A stretch of DNA of 64,000 nucleotides, from positions 1 through 64,000 of the forward strand of contig JAPEVC010000165.1 of assembly GCA_027946555.1 (NCBI GenBank), in the 5' to 3' direction. The notes under the pieces are model-generated. The model was given only the letters and a program-made list of their open reading frames with translations. It was not told the DNA's origin and made no database searches. Within the stretch, counting starts at the first letter, position 1. Each line of letters begins with the position of its first letter. The position numbers and the translations under genes are program-made. Positions 20,576 to 32,507 of this stretch are shown here, in pieces. Origin of the DNA: Gnomoniopsis sp. IMI 355080 (lineage: Eukaryota; Ascomycota; Sordariomycetes; Diaporthales; Gnomoniaceae).

Positions 20576-22609
20576 ATGCGGGCAGTCACTTTGCAAGGCG
20601 TCACTAGGTCTGTGAGAGCGCAAACACGCAGCACGACGATCAACCCAAGTTTGTATCGGACGACGACCTCGAGTTTCGTGAGCTCACTGGCAGTGTTGCG
20701 CAATCACGCGCCAGGAACTTTGCCCATTTCGAGCAGAAGACTGTCTACGAAGCCTACCATGGCTCCTGCCAAAATCGACTTGAAGACGGCCAAGGGCACA
20801 AGGGATTGGGATGGCGAAGGCATCATCTTGCGCGATCAAATTTTTGAAACAAGTAAGTGCGTCCTTCACAAGCCCGAGGCAGCTGACTTCTTTCAACTGC
20901 TTTGCTTAACTGTCTAGAGACCCTCACTTGCTAACATTATCTGCTACAGTCAAGAAAGTCTTCAAGGGCCACGGCGCTGTCACGATCGATACACCAGTCT
21001 TCGAGCTAAAGGAGATTCTCACAGGGAAGTATGGTGAGGACTCGAAGCTGATCTACGACTTGGCCGACCAAGGTGGTGAGCTCTGTTCCCTGCGATACGA
21101 TCTGACGGTTCCCTTCGCGCGCTATGTCGCGCAAAACGGCATCCAATCGATCAGGCGATATCACATTGCGAAGGTATACCGAAGAGAGTAAGTACGAAAG
21201 AATCTGTGCAGATCAAGAAGAAGCACTCGGTGCAGAAGCGAGTGATGAAGGTTGGTGCCACTAAAGACCAAGTGCTGATGTGCTGCTGTCCCTAGTCAAC
21301 CTGCCGTTGCGAAAGGCCGCATGAGGGAGTTCTACCAATGTGATTTCGACATTGCCGGTACATTCGACGCGATGGCACCCGACGCCGAGATCATCGCAAC
21401 CATCGTCGAGGTGTTCAAGGCTCTGGGCTGGGACGGCAACTTCACGATCAAGATGAACCACCGGAAGATCCTCGATGGCATTTTCCAGGTCTGCGGCGTG
21501 CCGGAGGAAAAGATTCGAAGCATATCATCCGCCGTTGATAAACTTGACAAAATGCCATGGGCGGATGTCAAGAAGGAGATGGTCGAGGAGAAAGGGCTCC
21601 CCGAGGAGGTTGCCGACAAAATTGGCGAATGGGTCATTCTGAAGGGTGGAGAAGATCTTCTTGAGAGGTTGCAAAAGGATGAGTCATTGTCAGCGAACGA
21701 GTCGATGAAGCAGGGCATGGCAGACATGGCTCTGCTGTTCAGGTACCTGAAACGCTGGAAGGCTACCAGCGCTGTTTCTTTCGACCTCAGCCTCGCAAGA
21801 GGCTTGGACTATTACACCGGCATCATCTACGAAGGTATGGCTAGCTGGAAATGGTCTTTGTGCGAATAATCACTGACGCTCATATAGTCATCACCGAGGG
21901 CTCTGCAGGGAGCGCGGCAGCCAGCGGTGCTGCGGCCTCGAAGTTAAAACCGAAGAAGAAGGGCAAAGCCTCAGAAGATGACGACCGTTCGGACGACCCA
22001 ACAGTCGGCGTCGGCAGTGTTGCGGCCGGTGGCAGGTACGACAATTTGGTTGGCATGTTCTCGGGCAAAGGTCAGATACCATGTGTTGGCATCTCATTCG
22101 GTGTAGACCGGATATACTCCATCATGAAAGCGCGCATTGACGCGAATGGTGCCAAGGAGCTCCGAGGCAACGACACCGATGTCTATGTCATGGCTTTCGG
22201 TGGCAAAGGCTTTACCGGCATGTATGAGGAGCGCTTGGACATATTCCAACTGCTCAGAGAGCACGACATCAACACTGAGATGCTGCACAAGGTCAAACCC
22301 AAGCTGCAAGCGCAATTCAAGGCTGCTGAAGCCAATAAGGTACCTTTCGCCGTCATTCTTGGCGAGGAGGAGCTGGCTGCAGGACAAGTCAGGCTCAAGC
22401 AAATGGGCTTGAGCGACAACCACCCCGAGAAGGAAGGTGTACTTGTGGCCATCACGGAGCTCCCGGGTGAGATCCGCCGACGACTGGACCAGATTGAGCG
22501 CCTGGATCAACTGGCCGTGAATGCGTCGGGCTTACGCGTGGTTGATGGAATGCGGGGTGAGGATGTCAAGGTTCAAGAGGCGCAGGTTCCAGCCGCGGAT
22601 GAGTCGTGA
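20576..22609 (+). CDS. HTS1: Histidyl-tRNA synthetase, cytosolic and mitochondrial
   Basis: Four exons (20576-20852, 20950-21187, 21296-21834, 21888-22609) give 591 residues, all with GT-AG introns. Class II signatures are RYDLTVPFARYVAQNG, then motif 2 across a splice (YRREDQ..., REFYQCDFDIAGT), the HisA signature LARGLDYYTGIIYE, AGGRYDNLVGMFSG and motif 3 CVGISFGVDRIYSIM. A Lys/Ala-rich insertion near residues 355-395 is commonly seen in fungal enzymes. The first ATG has T at -3 and opens a 61-residue basic, Ser/Thr-rich presequence. The second in-frame ATG at 20759 has a strong ACCATGG context and would give the cytosolic form. Yeast HTS1 makes both forms from one gene. The enzyme charges tRNA-His and is essential. 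Confidence 0.97.
20759..20761 (+). promoter_or_regulatory. Alternative (cytosolic) start codon of HTS1
   Basis: The sequence reads CTACCATGG, with A at -3 and G at +4. The upstream ATG at 20576 has T at -3. Leaky scanning would yield two proteins, with and without the presequence. This is predicted from context and from known dual localisation of the yeast enzyme. Confidence 0.75.
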
Positions 22610-25447
22610 TCCAAAGCCTGGCAGCACTTTACCGTGATACTCCGCAGGTGTCCTCAAGACACTTGGCACAGCACTGAAAATAGCTTGGATAGAGCACCCG
22701 AGCGAATATCTTGGCCGAACATTCGGGATACGCATTTGCATATTTTTGTGTGATTTGATACTTGTCCACATTTCCAGGAATTTGCATCGGGAAAGAGGCG
22801 ATTCCAGTCTGACGGAATGGCGATCAACTTTGTAACCGAAACAGGAAACGTGCGTGCGCGCACGCATTCACATGTTGCACAGATGCAAAGCAAGTAAGCG
22901 ACACGTCAAAAACGAAAAGTGAAGAAAACAATGGGCCTTGATCGGGGCCCAGGCAGCTGGAACCCACACATATTAATACTGGGCGCGTCCGTGGAGGGAA
23001 TGAGGCCCGATCCGAGCGCTCTTTGCGGGCGCAGTTGCTGACGCAAGCGAGAGGGAAAATAAACCAAAGTTTTCTTACTTATGACAAAGTCTGCCAGCTC
23101 GCATTCCCAGGTTAAGGGAAGCTTGGTAGAGAGTTTGGGAAATACGGGAACTACGTGTCTGTGCACATTGCAAATTGTGGAGGATCTTCTGCCAGAGTCA
23201 GTATTTAGATTAGGGGTGGTGATTTGTTATTGTGGGCTGGGGCCAGATGCTGCCAGTCAAAAGCCAGAGCAACGCTCCGGCGAAAGCGAAAGGCAAATTG
23301 CCTTGGCGTCGCAGATCTGAAGACCGGCACAGGGCTGAAAAGAAGAAGGAGAGATCCGGGGAGATTTGTTTTTGAGTGGTAGAACGTCGTGTAACGTCTA
23401 GAAGGCCTCGTCTGGAGACTTTCGCTGATGAGCGATAAGCCTCATCGTAGGTCGTTGCCTCTTTGGGTGAGTCGAAAGTCGTCGGCTCGCACATGGGTGG
23501 ATCACCGCGGAAATTAAGCATAGTAACTGACGGGTACCCAAGCTATGTAGACCCAAATCCCGGCGGTGTGCAAGCTGTCATCATCTTGTCTCGAGTAGGT
23601 ACGAACTTGTTGAGAACGAGAGTAATCATTGCCGGTCGTCATTGTCAGAAGGGATTCACATGAGACCGCCAGGACAGCCGGGCTAGATAGAGTTCATGAT
23701 CTGCTTCATGGTCGGGCCGGTTCCGAGGTTTGTACTATGTAAGGTCGCAGGGTCGTTGCAAGTTTTGGTTTCATGAAATCTGCAGATCGATTTCGTTCGT
23801 CCGATTTCGTGGAGAACACATGTAATCTGGTGGCACACGATCAAGGTCTGTGGGGCAGCCAGGGCCGCATGTATCCATACTATGTAATAGGACTGGGCAC
23901 GCCATTTGCCAAACTGGCTGTATGACAGGATCCCATGTATTTTTAGAAGGTTAATAATTCCTCAGATAGGGTTCGTGTTGAGGCGTGTTTCTAAGCCTTG
24001 CTAAGCCTAGAGCTCTCGCCTCCTGTCACACGTTTACTAGACATGTGATTTTGGCCGTCACAATCACAAAAAATGTTGGCAATTACTGCTAGTAGAAAAC
24101 TATGGCACAGTCCGTCCCTAGGACATCCTACAATGGGGCAAGGCGATGCGAGATAGAGGGGGATGTGCCATGTCGTTCACGGAACCAAGCGCACGTGTCT
24201 GGGCTTTTTTTTTAAAAAAGGTCAAGGAGCTTTGAGCACCATACCTTCGCTCAACGCTGCAACGCCTGTCACGGTTTCATACAATTCCGCGGTGCGGTGA
24301 TATTGTCACACTAGTAGAGGAGCATGATCCATATGCTGGCGACACTAGGCGGACTAGGGCCTAGAAACGGTGGGAAGGCTGGGCTGGCGGGCAGGGCGGG
24401 CTGGCTGGGGTAACGAAAGGAAGAAGGCTGGGAATAACGATTCCACGATGCTACGGTTCCGCGAACCCCCCTGGCCCGCCATAGTTTGGAAGAGGCAAAA
24501 AAACGAGAGAGAGGACGTTCCCCGGATCTCAAGCCCTTGCGACCCCCGTTGGCCTGCCCCTTGCAGAAACGTGCATAGTGGAGGTTGTGGATGCGATGCG
24601 TGATTGAGGTGCATTGGAAAGCTGCTGGGGGGGTCTTGCAAATGACCGAGCTCGTTTGTCTTCATTTTATTCGTCCATAAGTCCAGTCTGCCTTTTTTTT
24701 CCTGTTCGTGTTTGGTGACTCCTATTGTGTGCTGTGCTGCTGCTGACCGCAGTCGAGGCTTCTCCGTCTGTTGGTTCCTGACTTCTTCTTGATTTGCTTT
24801 TTTTTTTTTTTTTGCAACGTCCTTTCCCTTCCTTTCGAACTCCTTCTCCCTCGTCTCACTCCCTCCCTCCCTCTTGTCGATCACATCTGTCTCAACCTGG
24901 TTCGCCTTCTACCGGATTCCGGCCTTCATGCCCACGGCTTTGAGACTCCTTGAGACGCAGGGTCCCCCGCAGCGATCCCGCCCGCCTGCCCGGATTTAAT
25001 ATAACCATATTCAACCAACGACCGAGGTCCCTTGGATGCTTTCTTGGGCGTCTTCCTCACATTTTCGGATTCCTGTCGTGAAACTCTGTTGAAGAAAGTA
25101 CTCTCGAGTCCCAATTGACAGCTGTCGCCGCCCGGTTTTCCTCAGCTCTCGGATTCTCCATCTAATCGTGCCGTCCTCCCGTGTCTCGGTCCATTCGCCG
25201 CTATATTCGTCCCACCTGAACTATCGAAGCCATCTACGTGGACCTCAAACAAAAGACGACTTACAGCTTTCAAGAGACGAAAGATTGGCACAACCCGCCA
25301 AGCAACCACGTTTTTTCTCGCTTGGCTCAAATGTGCACTTGAAAATACTCCGGACGGTCAAAGCAACACCCCACCAACGAGACTATTCTCCACCTTCAAC
25401 GCTCAGATCAACTCTTTTTTCCCTACTTGTGCACGTAGCATAAAATT
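22610..25447. other. Intergenic, 2.8 kb, with long pyrimidine-rich leader
   Basis: No gene supported. It contains a 16-base palindrome at 22851-22866 and a T/A inverted tract near 24206-24220. A 16-T run lies at 24798-24813, and a C/T-rich stretch of about 600 bp leads to the gene at 25448. Confidence 0.5.
22851..22866. repeat. Perfect alternating purine-pyrimidine palindrome
   Basis: TGCGTGCGCGCACGCA reads the same on both strands and alternates purine and pyrimidine throughout. It lies 242 bp past the HTS1 stop. Such sequences can form a cruciform or Z-DNA; any role here is unknown. Confidence 0.7.
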
Positions 25448-26920
25448 ATGGCCAAAGGCCTGATACCACTCATGCTATCCAGCCCTGACTCGACTTCGAG
25501 CTTTGGCTCCAGGTCGAGTGTCATTCCGAAGTCCCCTACCAGGGCCTCCTACTCTCCTCCCGCCTCGCCTGCACACCGGCGAAACCAGAGCGATGTCACC
25601 CCCATTATCAAGTTATCAAGACCACCTGTCAGATCCAGCATGAAACGACAATCCCAGCAGTTACCCGCTTCTTTACCTCAGATCCCGTACAATTCGGCCG
25701 AGTGGAAGAGGGCAATTAGCGAGATCAAACGGTACCACGTTACTCGACGATACCGCGCGTGCTCGGCTAGATGTAATGAGATTCTCACTAATATAAAAAC
25801 TCTTGTGAGTGCACTATAACGTTGACCACGGAATTGGGTGAGTCTGATACTGACATTGCGCCAGTCCCTGGTTGAGCCAGCGTACCTCATATATCTCAAC
25901 TTCTACGCTGCAGCATCACTCGAAATGTGTGCCCGGTCACTGGCCCCAGCATCAGCTTATAGGATCAGCCTTCTGCAGCAGGCACGAACACACTACGAAA
26001 AGGCAGCATCTCTCATCCGAGCAGCAGAAGACACCGCGATCTTGCGGTCAAGGTCCAACTCAGTAGCCTCATCGCTCCCAAGCTTGCACTCGCCTTCAGG
26101 ATCCGTCTCATCTCGCGCATGGACTCCGGAAATCGGCGTGACCACACCTACCTGCTCGCTGTCTCGGAAATCAAGTCTGGCAAACAACACCAGGCCCACG
26201 AAAAAGAAGGTCTCCTTTGAGCTGCCCCGCGACAAGTCACGATGGTCGTTCACATTTCCCGAACCCTTCATCCGCCCCGACTCACCGACATTGGGCTTTG
26301 ACGATGAGTACTTCACCGCAGGCACAATGCGCCAGGAGCTCCCCGAGATACCAGTGGCTAAGCGGTCCTCACAATTTCACGAAATTGAAGTTATCTCACA
26401 CGCAGCGCCATCTATGCCCTCTATCAGTGAGCGTGACGAACTTAGTCCCTTTGACGGCACGGACTCGCCCTCTACAGATAGCAGTAACGGCGGCGAGTAC
26501 CCCTTTTTCCAACCCGGTGATATCGAAACGGCGCGGTCACTAGGCCGGTACTGCGAGACGCTATCAGCGCTCAAGATCCAGGTCGCGAGCCATCTGGCGG
26601 CACTGGACAGATTGCTGGAGAAAGACATGCAAAATCGACCCGAGTCGCCTATTTTGCACGATGCCGGCTCGCTAATGGCGGCAAGCCTGAACCGGGTGAG
26701 CCTGCACAGCGGGAGGCAGAGTCGGGCCCAGAGCGTGAGTGGGCCGCGGGGATCGAGCGCGATGGGCTTTGCAGAGGACGGGGAGAGCGAGGAGAAGGCG
26801 AGGGAGAGAAGGGCGAGGATCGATCGCTTGAAGATGAGTGGGTGGCGGAGGAAGCGGTTCGATGCCAGTCGGTACGAGGTGCTTTGCGATGCGGTTATGA
26901 CGGAGCTGAATGATGGATAG
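25448..26920 (+). CDS. Conserved fungal hypothetical with TPR-like helical region
   Basis: Two exons (25448-25804 and 25865-26920) give 470 residues. The donor GTGAGT and acceptor CAG join codons exactly. Residues 1-75 are disordered and rich in Ser/Pro. Residues 78-165 form a helical block, from EWKRAISEIKRYHVTRRYRA through SLVEPAYLIYLNFYAAASLE to ARTHYEKAASLI, with the spacing of TPR-like hairpins. A Ser-rich linker with basic and acidic patches follows. A C-terminal helix pair lies near 360-390, and the basic tail RRKRFDASRYEVLCDAVMTEL ends the protein. I recognise no named family. Its helical block interrupted by low-complexity regions suggests an adaptor; that is inference. The unusually long upstream gap suggests a long regulated leader. 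Confidence 0.75.
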
Positions 26921-27829
26921 CCTGAGACGCCATCTTATGGTCTCCTCCCAATCGGGTGAATGTTGACCAATATCTTACCGCAACAGCAAATGCATAAATC
27001 GTAATATTATAAGGCTGGTAATAGTCAGAACCAAAAAATACGGTCCTGCCTCTGCTAAACATTTTCCCTCTATTTCCGTGACCCCCTTATAATACGCCTG
27101 GAGCGTCAGCCTTCTTTCTATAGAAGAGCTACTCGTAGAGGAGGGTAAACCGCGGGTAACCTCGTTAGCTACCTGTAAGGTCGATGTTCAGGAGTCAGGA
27201 CAGAAGACCTCGGAACTCCGCGCCTCACCCCCTTTCCCCCTGGGCTCTGTCCTTTCTGTGCATGGTGAGGAGCCTGGTTGCCAGAAGAGCCAACATGTGT
27301 ACAAGTGCGGCACAGTCGCGGCGGTGGGTCTTGGAAGCGAAGGGCACCGTCTAAGCAGTGAGCATGGCGATGGACCAATGCCCTTATGAGTGGATATGCT
27401 TTGCACCTGACTAAAACAACCAATCTCATATTTATTAACAGGTCTTTCTTGTTCTTATTATACAATTCTGGGCGGCTATTACTGTTAGAGGGCTCCATCT
27501 GTTACGCGCCCTCAGCCGATCTAGTTGCCTCCAAGCGCCAGGCCTGAGTGGAACCCATGTCCTTGATGTAACGCTGCTTGCATGTGATTGGTGACAATGT
27601 GAAGCACTCTGTGTGTTCTAGCTTGCCATGCCATGAAAAGGAGCTTGGGTAGGAAGAATCTTCTTGCTCAGCATTATATAAGTATCACGCTGTTTACTGC
27701 TGGTTTGAGATGGAAGACCTCAGAAACATGTTGTATATCTGCTAACGGCCCCGCGAAGCAAAGTTTATTACTGGAGTACACGTCTTGCATATTTCTCCAC
27801 CCACATAGGCAGTTTTCTTCGATCCCACC
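26921..27829. other. Intergenic, 0.9 kb
   Basis: No protein-like frame. AT-rich; it holds the 3' UTR of the upstream gene and the promoter of the predicted gene at 27830. Confidence 0.5.
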
Positions 27830-28745
27830 ATGGTTGATATAGCACAACGATTCGACAGCATGTTACAATGTGACAGTTCCGAAAGCAAGTACTACACAAG
27901 CTTGACTACTGCATACTCTGATCGAAAGTAGGCTGACCGTTTCCTTTAGGTTCTATGGAGCAAGAGAGTACACGAAATGATTCGGACAGGCACGACTTCA
28001 TTACTCATACAAATTTAACAAATCTTTCAATTAATGGTCCCTCTGAAGGAGTAGGTTATGCTCTTCTTCTTTTCCTCTTTCATTACATTGGTATTTACCT
28101 TGAAGCTCGAAGCTCACGCTGCTGGCCTTATAGCTACCGCCAAGTTGGATGAAAGCTATGAAAATTCCCTCTTACGACGAGCCATCTGAACCCATGCACC
28201 CAGATGTCCCAGATGAGGAACAATCGGAGCAGATAGAAAGACACCAGAACGTTTGCCCAGGACAAACTCTGCCTGATGCCGTCAGCCTTCCGCCATCCAT
28301 CCCAGGGATCGAGACGGACGGCCTTCCTGTTGGACTGTTGGAAAGACAGTCCGAAGGTGTGACTGGTCCCGAGAGCCATGTGATAGAACAGGACACAGGA
28401 AATACGGCATCTTATCTCCCAAGCGTGCAGCAGCTAAAGGACACACCAGAAGGAAAATACGGCATTACAAGCATCATTCCTGAGGTCTATATGAACAGGG
28501 CGAACCATATAGCCTTGCACACTCGCCGCTTCGACCAGATAGAGATGGTAAATTACGGGAACCTTGTGTGGTAATCATAAAATTAGCTAGATATAAGTTA
28601 GGGGGTCCTCAAGGCTATGATTGAGCAACTACTACATAGGTACGAAGTTTGGGATCGTCGATATTTCACGTCGCATAAGAGAAAGTATGTACTTTCGTTC
28701 TCCGAGCCTGTTCATCCCGAAATAGGAAATTCTATATTCGCCTAA
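27830..28745 (+). CDS. Predicted orphan gene, four exons
   Basis: I assemble exons 27830-27884, 27950-28050, 28134-28570 and 28640-28745 into 232 residues with one frame throughout. The start is CCCACCATGG, an ideal context. Intron 1 must use a GC donor (GCAAGT) with a CTGAC branch site and TTTAG acceptor; introns 2 and 3 are GT-AG (83 and 69 bp). The product begins MVDIAQRFDSMLQC. It continues with an acidic, Pro/Glu-rich middle (PDVPDEEQSEQ) and an ordered-looking tail from NHIALHTRRFDQIEMV through the last splice to YEVWDRRYFTSHKRK. There is no signal peptide or membrane segment. I recognise no family; it may be lineage-specific. Confidence is limited because the model rests on splice sites and frame alone. 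Confidence 0.4.
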
Positions 28746-28983
28746 CCGGGTCAATACCACGAGGCTTTTTCCAGTTATTTACCCTGGCGCCCCAATGTCT
28801 TGTCTGTTTTTGGATTCTAATATCAGGATGATGCTGTTGTAAATTAAGCATGAAAATTACTTGTTGCTTGAGGCCGTTTGACAAAGAAGAAAATGGAAAC
28901 ACTAGCACCCACAAACTGCTTAGATCTAGAATTTGCTGCTCAGTACTTGAATAAGTACTGTCGAACGACAGGTTTTCTCTGGG

Positions 28984-28993
28984 TACCTAGGTA
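28984..28993. repeat. TACCTAGGTA palindrome
   Basis: Perfect 10-base copy, part of the sequence GGGTACCTAGGTAGC, between genes. Confidence 0.6.
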
Positions 28994-30009
28994 GCTACTC
29001 CAGCCAGACCTGTCCTCTTCTGACGTTCACTTCCGATTTGATCCTCTAGTCATTCTATGCATCTGTCCTTGAACCTCCATATGTTAAGCAGTGTTTGGAA
29101 TTTCATCCTGGTACCGCAGTACTGTGCACAAGAAATATATACCAGCATCTGCCGCATTGTCTTGCGACGCGATCGACGGGAGAATACTCCAGACCGGCGT
29201 TGACCGAACGAAACCTTTTACGATACAGATTGTCCGAGACTACTTCTTGACCCATCACAAGTGTAGTGGCGATTAGGGTGGTGAAGCATTCTAAAGTTCA
29301 CTGGCCTGATCGGGCCTAGCGCCCTTGGACACTACCAAAACCACAGTTTGGTATCGTGGTCTGTAGATAGTTTTGCTCTCTACCACAATACCAAAGGATG
29401 CACCAAAGCTACTGACTACTTGATTGAAAAACTGATTCTGATACCTGGCGAGCTACTTCAACAGGTCGCTCAACAAACGCACGACGTGGATCACGAAGTA
29501 CTCCCTGAAGAGACTCGTCGATATATAGATCGTAAAGAAGAGCGATATGGGTGTGAATGCGAAGATATATACCTGCTCATACTCCAACGTTCTCTCTTGC
29601 AAACTTACATCCATCAAATTGTCTCTTCGCCCGATCTCATGATGAACGCGCAAACTTGCAGATCACCCCGATCTTCCGTACTACCCACTTGGATACGCAC
29701 GGATCGATGCAGTCGTTGATAATCCACCTCAGCGACCCCGAGAGTTTGCGGAATAAATCCCGCCAGGCTATCGGTGGCGCCCACGCCCATAATAACTCGA
29801 GTAATGTACATAGGTGGTTTAATATTGTTACGCGGGGTCAGACTTTATCAATAACAGGATTGCCCAAGCGTTTTGGCCTCGATTGTCTCAGCAGCTTGGT
29901 GCTGTAGATTTTATTGCTACTGTGTTTTGCCGTAAGCTACCAAAGGGCAAAGACCCGACCACCTAGCGCACAAGGCCTTACATGAGCAAGATGCCCTACA
30001 TACCTTGAG

Positions 30010-30019
30010 TACCTAGGTA
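30010..30019. repeat. TACCTAGGTA palindrome
   Basis: Perfect 10-base copy, 39 bp beyond the stop codon of the Fmp32-like gene on the minus strand. Confidence 0.6.
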
Positions 30020-30057
30020 GGCACTTCAACCCGAAAGATGTCCAAGTTTCGCGCACC

Positions 30058-31001
30058 TCACATCAACAACCGCCAAGCACCAAGCATCAGGGCCGCAAAA
30101 CCGGTGCACACACCCATTAACCACTGTAGCGTTTGGAACTTGACCTGCTCGAGCTGTTGGCGCAAACCTCCGGCCTCCTGCTCGATCTTGGTCTCGGTTT
30201 CCTTGATGCGCAGTTCTTGTGACACAGCCTCTTCCCGGATGCGTCCCTTTTCCAGGTTGAGATCTAGGCGCACACTGGCTTGGGTCCGCCCAATCTCGTC
30301 CTTGAGGCGGCTATTCAGCTTGGCAATATCATTGGCGAGCCGTTCATGCGCGGCCCGCGTCGCGTTCGACTCAGTGCTGTCGGCGGAGAGCAGCTCGGAG
30401 CGCAACTTGGCAAAGTCGACCTTCTGCGTGTAGGTGGCGCGCGCGGCGTCTTCACGGAGGACCATTGTGCGGGTGAGGTTCTGGATACTGTCGGGGGAGA
30501 GCGAGGTTAACTTGAAGCTTCTTGGGTAAAACGCCCAGGCAGTTTTGGTGAGGGAGCCTGTCAGGCCAGTCCCTCTGGGAGACTAGAAAAACTGAGGACT
30601 TTGGCAAAAGGAGGCTGCGCTGACCTTTCTTGGATAACATCGTTAAGGACCTTCATAATCGCCACGGACTGCTCCTCAGTGAAGCCCTCGCTTTGTAGCC
30701 GCTGTACAAACTTCAGTGTGTCGAAGTGGTGATCCCTCCGCCGAGGAGCTGACGCATGGAACGCTCTCCGGAGTTCAGGCTGTTGGAGAGGCGATACGAA
30801 GGATCGAGGGATACTAGTCGAGATCGTCTTCGATGTTATTCTCTCCGTGTGCATGGACCTCGTCGGAGGCTGCCATGGTCGCTGGCTGCTCGCTTGGGTG
30901 GTCGCAACGGATGCCCTTGCAAATTGCTGACCCACCGGCGCAGACCAGCTCAGCCGGGGCAAAAGGAACTTTGGTAGAGTCTGAATTGTATTTGCCATCA
31001 T
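30058..31001 (-). CDS. DUF1640 mitochondrial coiled-coil protein (Fmp32/MCUR1 type)
   Basis: Two exons, complement of 30625-31001 and 30058-30487, give 268 residues. The 137 bp intron runs GTCAGC to CGACAG and rejoins VIQE with SIQNLTRTMV, a family hallmark. The first 95 residues are Arg/Ser-rich with almost no acidic residues (presequence). FDTLKFVQRLQSEGFTEEQS begins the conserved domain. A long coiled coil follows (LRSELLSADSTESNATR... through GGLRQQLEQVKFQTLQW). One C-terminal membrane helix (GVCTGFAALMLGAWRLL) ends the protein. Yeast Fmp32 of this family supports cytochrome c oxidase assembly, and animal MCUR1 is linked to the calcium uniporter; I expect the inner mitochondrial membrane. 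Confidence 0.9.
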
Positions 31002-32507
31002 GCAGCAGATGTGTGCTTGGTCGGACGATAGATGTCGGAGGAGCTGGGTCGTCGTGATGTGTGCTGGTGTTGCGGCTCGAACTGTGTCCAGATGACGAGA
31101 CGTTCATGTGTTGCCCTTGGCAAGGCTGATCCCTGCGACACTGACCAGCGCGGATTGGTCAAGCCGGCCCCACTTTGCAACCATAAAACCAAGCGGCTCT
31201 TTGCGAAAATTTGCTTCCGTCTTCTCTTTTTCTTTTCTTCATTCAAATAATTGAACAACGCAAAAAACCACATTCTCGAGACAGTATTTCGACCCGAGGT
31301 ACTCCTTCGCCTTCTCGGTGTTGGACGTGCCCAGGACTGTTGAAGTTTTCGGACAGAATGGAGATCAGACATCCAGCGGACAATCTTGGGTGCGGTGCTT
31401 CTCTCGCCTTCGAGGTATGAGATGGGTCGCAATGATTGAACGTACATACATCACACACATTACCGCGCGATCAAGTTCGCGATGAATGCCGATATTGAAG
31501 ATCGACAGCGGGAGCCACCAACCTTGGGGAGTGGCGCTGGACAGAATCAATCACACTCCTCCGAGCAGTGTGGTGATGCGCGATCCTTGCTTTCGTTATC
31601 AAAGCTCATCATGTGGTGCCAGTATTAGTGCTACTTTGCAGTTATGTTTTCAGTGTGAAATGCTGCCAATACGTGTCATTGCATCTCGAGTGCGGAACAT
31701 GTACGGATACATCAACGCGCACTGTCGTTACCTTGAAAAAGAAGACGGCCAGCCGTTCTGAGGCCGCGGAATCCAACATCAGAATACTGTATGCTATAGT
31801 ATGGCCGATGAAATGAACTAGACTGAGCCGTCAAAAGTCTGCAGTGTCCCACTCGGTCCGAGCCGGGCTTGGGTCGCGTTTTTGCCAACGTCTTTCAGCG
31901 CCCATCTGGCGAAGGCTCAACACATGGAGTCTTTAACAGCTAGCTACCTACGGAAGATTTCATGGCCTGTGCATTTTAGTATATGTATAGCTACTTTTCT
32001 CAGATGCTCTTCATACGGCCATTCATACGTACCGCTCAAGTGGACCCTTGGGATTCCGATTTTCGTTTGGAGCAGGCAAGCTCAGGAACCCATGAGCGAG
32101 TCAATTGACCGATGCCCTTCTCTAGTATCCAGGTTGGTCTATGAAGATAGTACGGAGTTGTCTGGGTGACGAACACTGTCATTGACGGTATGCAGTGGTC
32201 CTTTGTTCCGTGTGTTTTCCCCAAAGTACAATCCTATTCAGGCCCCTTTTCGTTTCCATGCGGGCGCAGTAACGGCTTGGAACCCGAGGCCTGGCCCTCA
32301 AGATCGTCTATCCGTGTCCGTTTAGAGCTCTAACTCGGTAGCTAATTGTGCTGGATGCTAAACTTGTTCCAGTTGTCACAAATTCCATGGCCTCGGTGAT
32401 GCTAATATGCTAACACGAACTCATCATCATCTCTATTTCATGTTTCGAACAGCCAGTTGCCCGGTTGTCGGCTTGCGCAGTCCTGCTAAGAGCATCAGTT
32501 GGACAAC
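31002..32507. other. Intergenic, 1.5 kb
   Basis: The flanking genes diverge, so both promoters lie here. Short frames on either strand lack any recognisable feature. Confidence 0.5.

Larger units (their letters stand above)
28746..30057. other. Intergenic, 1.3 kb
   Basis: No supported gene. A 123-codon plus-strand frame (29348-29719) and overlapping minus frames show no recognisable domain; a decayed gene cannot be excluded. Two perfect TACCTAGGTA palindromes lie at 28984-28993 and 30010-30019. Confidence 0.4.

Noticed and set aside
29348..29811. Overlapping frames on both strands between the orphan gene and the Fmp32-like gene
   Set aside because: I could not join them with splice sites into one protein or match any domain. 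A decayed gene is possible but unsupported.
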